Shown piece by piece: positions 13,732 through 14,909 of a stretch of 14,909 bases of DNA (positions are counted from its first letter, which is position 1; each line of letters begins with the position of its first letter). The DNA lies in NCBI GenBank assembly GCA_937919795.1, contig CALFOA010000131.1:1-14909 (forward strand), given 5' to 3'. A model generated the notes under the pieces. It was given only the letters and a program-made list of their open reading frames with translations, was not told the origin of the DNA and made no database searches. Made by a program: the position numbers and the translations under genes. This DNA comes from an uncultured Neisseria sp. (GTDB lineage: Bacteria > Pseudomonadota > Gammaproteobacteria > Burkholderiales > Neisseriaceae).

Positions 13732-13769
13732 TTTAACCTTTGTCTTATCCAGAAATCTGAACCCGCTTT

Positions 13770-14909
13770 ATGAAGAAACAGCTTATCGCCGGCTTGGCCG
13801 GCGGCGCCGTGGCCGTAGCCGGCTTTTTAACCGTCGCCCCTTATTTCCTTGGTTTGCAGGCCGAAAAAGCCCTCACCGAGCAGCAAGCGATACTCGCCCG
13901 TTCGAGCTTCCTCACGGTTGAATCGCATCAATACGAGCGCGGCTGGTTCAGTTCCACCGAAACACTGGTGGTGCGCCTGAAGCCCACCCTGTTGAGCAAT
14001 ACCCAGCAATACCTGCCCGACAACCTGAAAACCGTTTTCAGCGAGCCGATTACCCTCGTCAACCACATCAAACACGGCCCGTTTGCCAACGGCTTAACGC
14101 CGGTGAGCGCCCATGTGGAAACCGAGTTTCAATACCACCCGGAAACCGCCAAAGTGTTGAAACGCTTCTTCGGCGACCAAGCGCCGGTGAGCATGAGCAA
14201 CACCATTTATCTCGGCCGTTCGGGCAAAATCGACACCACCATTCCCGCCTTCGATTATGAAGAACTTTCCGGCATCAAGCTCGATTGGAAAGGCCTCAGC
14301 GGCCAAACCGATTACGACAGCGGCTGGAGCGGCTACCGCCATCAACTGCAATCGCCGGGCGTGCACATCCAGTTGGCCGATAAAGGCAGCGTGAGCCTCG
14401 ATAAACTGAACATCACCAGCGACACCCGCGACGGTGCCCACGATATTTCGCTGGGCAACAGCCATTTCCAACTCGGCCGTTTCGCCATGGAATGGAAAGA
14501 AGGCATAGGCTACGACATCAAGCTCAACCAATTGGTGAACTTGGTTACCGACCTGCAAATCGGCGCGTTTATCAACCCCACCGGCACCATCGCACCGTCT
14601 AAAATCGTGGTCGATAACCTTTCGTTCCAAACCAAAATGGATGAGAAAGAAGGCTGGATAGACAGCGAAGGCCGCTTCCAGTTTGCCAAACTGGCCTACG
14701 GCAACGAGCAATACGGCCCCTTGGACATCAATGTCGCCGCCGAACACCTGGATGCCAAAGCCTTGCAGGTTCTGAAACAGAAAATGGCCGAAATCGCCGG
14801 CAAAAAAATGAGCGAGGAGCAAATTCAGGCCGAATTGGTGAAAACCGCCAAAACCGATGCGGTCGGCCTGTTTACCAACAATCCGAAAATCAAGCTGAAT
14901 ACCTTTGAT
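13770..14909 (+). CDS. YdgA-family protein (DUF945), 3' end outside window
   Basis: The frame opens at ATG 13770 and continues for 380 codons to the window edge without a stop. The N-terminus MKKQLIAGLAGGAVAVAGFL is a signal peptide or signal anchor, followed by a periplasmic part. The pattern resembles E. coli YdgA and other DUF945 proteins: an early GLQAEKALTEQQ helix, YERGWFSSTETLVVRL (a conserved 'RGWF.S' motif), IKHGPF, and long alternating beta-rich segments ending in a helical region KALQVLKQKMAEIAGKKM. The molecular function of the family is not established as far as I know; envelope localisation is the safe statement. E. coli YdgA is about 500 residues, so perhaps 100 or more are missing. 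The gene has its own promoter and follows a strong terminator. Confidence 0.85.
   Translation, partial: MKKQLIAGLAGGAVAVAGFLTVAPYFLGLQAEKALTEQQAILARSSFLTVESHQYERGWFSSTETLVVRLKPTLLSNTQQYLPDNLKTVFSEPITLVNHIKHGPFANGLTPVSAHVETEFQYHPETAKVLKRFFGDQAPVSMSNTIYLGRSGKIDTTIPAFDYEELSGIKLDWKGLSGQTDYDSGWSGYRHQLQSPGVHIQLADKGSVSLDKLNITSDTRDGAHDISLGNSHFQLGRFAMEWKEGIGYDIKLNQLVNLVTDLQIGAFINPTGTIAPSKIVVDNLSFQTKMDEKEGWIDSEGRFQFAKLAYGNEQYGPLDINVAAEHLDAKALQVLKQKMAEIAGKKMSEEQIQAELVKTAKTDAVGLFTNNPKIKLNTFD

Noticed and set aside
1..14909. CRISPR array, tRNA/rRNA genes, prophage or defence system
   Set aside because: I looked for spaced direct repeats, tRNA-like arms, integrase or nuclease motifs and found none; almost all the space is taken by recognisable chromosomal genes.

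Overview
The window comes from a Neisseria-type betaproteobacterium. The clearest sign is a 12-base word, TGCCTGTCTGAA, found twelve times exactly on the two strands, always between genes and mostly as inverted pairs that form terminator-like hairpins. This is a DNA uptake sequence (DUS) dialect, matching as I recall the TG-wadDUS form described for Neisseria wadsworthii and relatives, not the ATGCCGTCTGAA form of meningococcus and gonococcus. Gene content agrees: lipid-modified azurin (Laz), a PilT2/PilU-like pilus ATPase next to mtnN, a prpF-ackA pair, and DciA beside secA.

Layout. 1-2696 (minus): secA, lacking only its extreme C-terminus. 2841-3260 (plus): dciA, a helicase-loading factor, divergent from secA. 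3393-3983: laz. 4321-4527: bfd. 4646-5500: fghA (S-formylglutathione hydrolase). 5714-6895: prpF. 7033-8235: ackA. 8362-10223: a tight run of an unknown small protein, ccoS and an LplT-like transporter. 10294-10995 (minus): mtnN. 11211-12344: pilT2/pilU-like ATPase. 12418-12771 (minus): YffB/ArsC-family protein. 12972-13604: lipoprotein of unknown function. 13770-14909: YdgA/DUF945 protein, cut by the window end.

The genes are mostly single transcription units separated by hairpins. Themes are protein export (SecA), respiration (Laz as electron carrier, CcoS for cbb3 oxidase assembly), short-chain acid metabolism (PrpF, AckA), aldehyde and thiol chemistry (FghA, YffB), iron release (Bfd), methyl-cycle recycling (MtnN), phospholipid recycling (LplT-like) and pilus retraction. 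PrpF and AckA lie together as in the meningococcal propionate island, but prpB, prpC and acnD are not beside them.

I found no mobile element, CRISPR array, RNA gene or defence system, and nothing that amounts to a new multi-gene system. The points most worth a second look are the DUS dialect and its hairpin geometry, two unknown proteins, a recurring extended -10 promoter word (TGCTATnnT) without clear -35 boxes, the palindromic secA/dciA promoter region, and the separated propionate genes.
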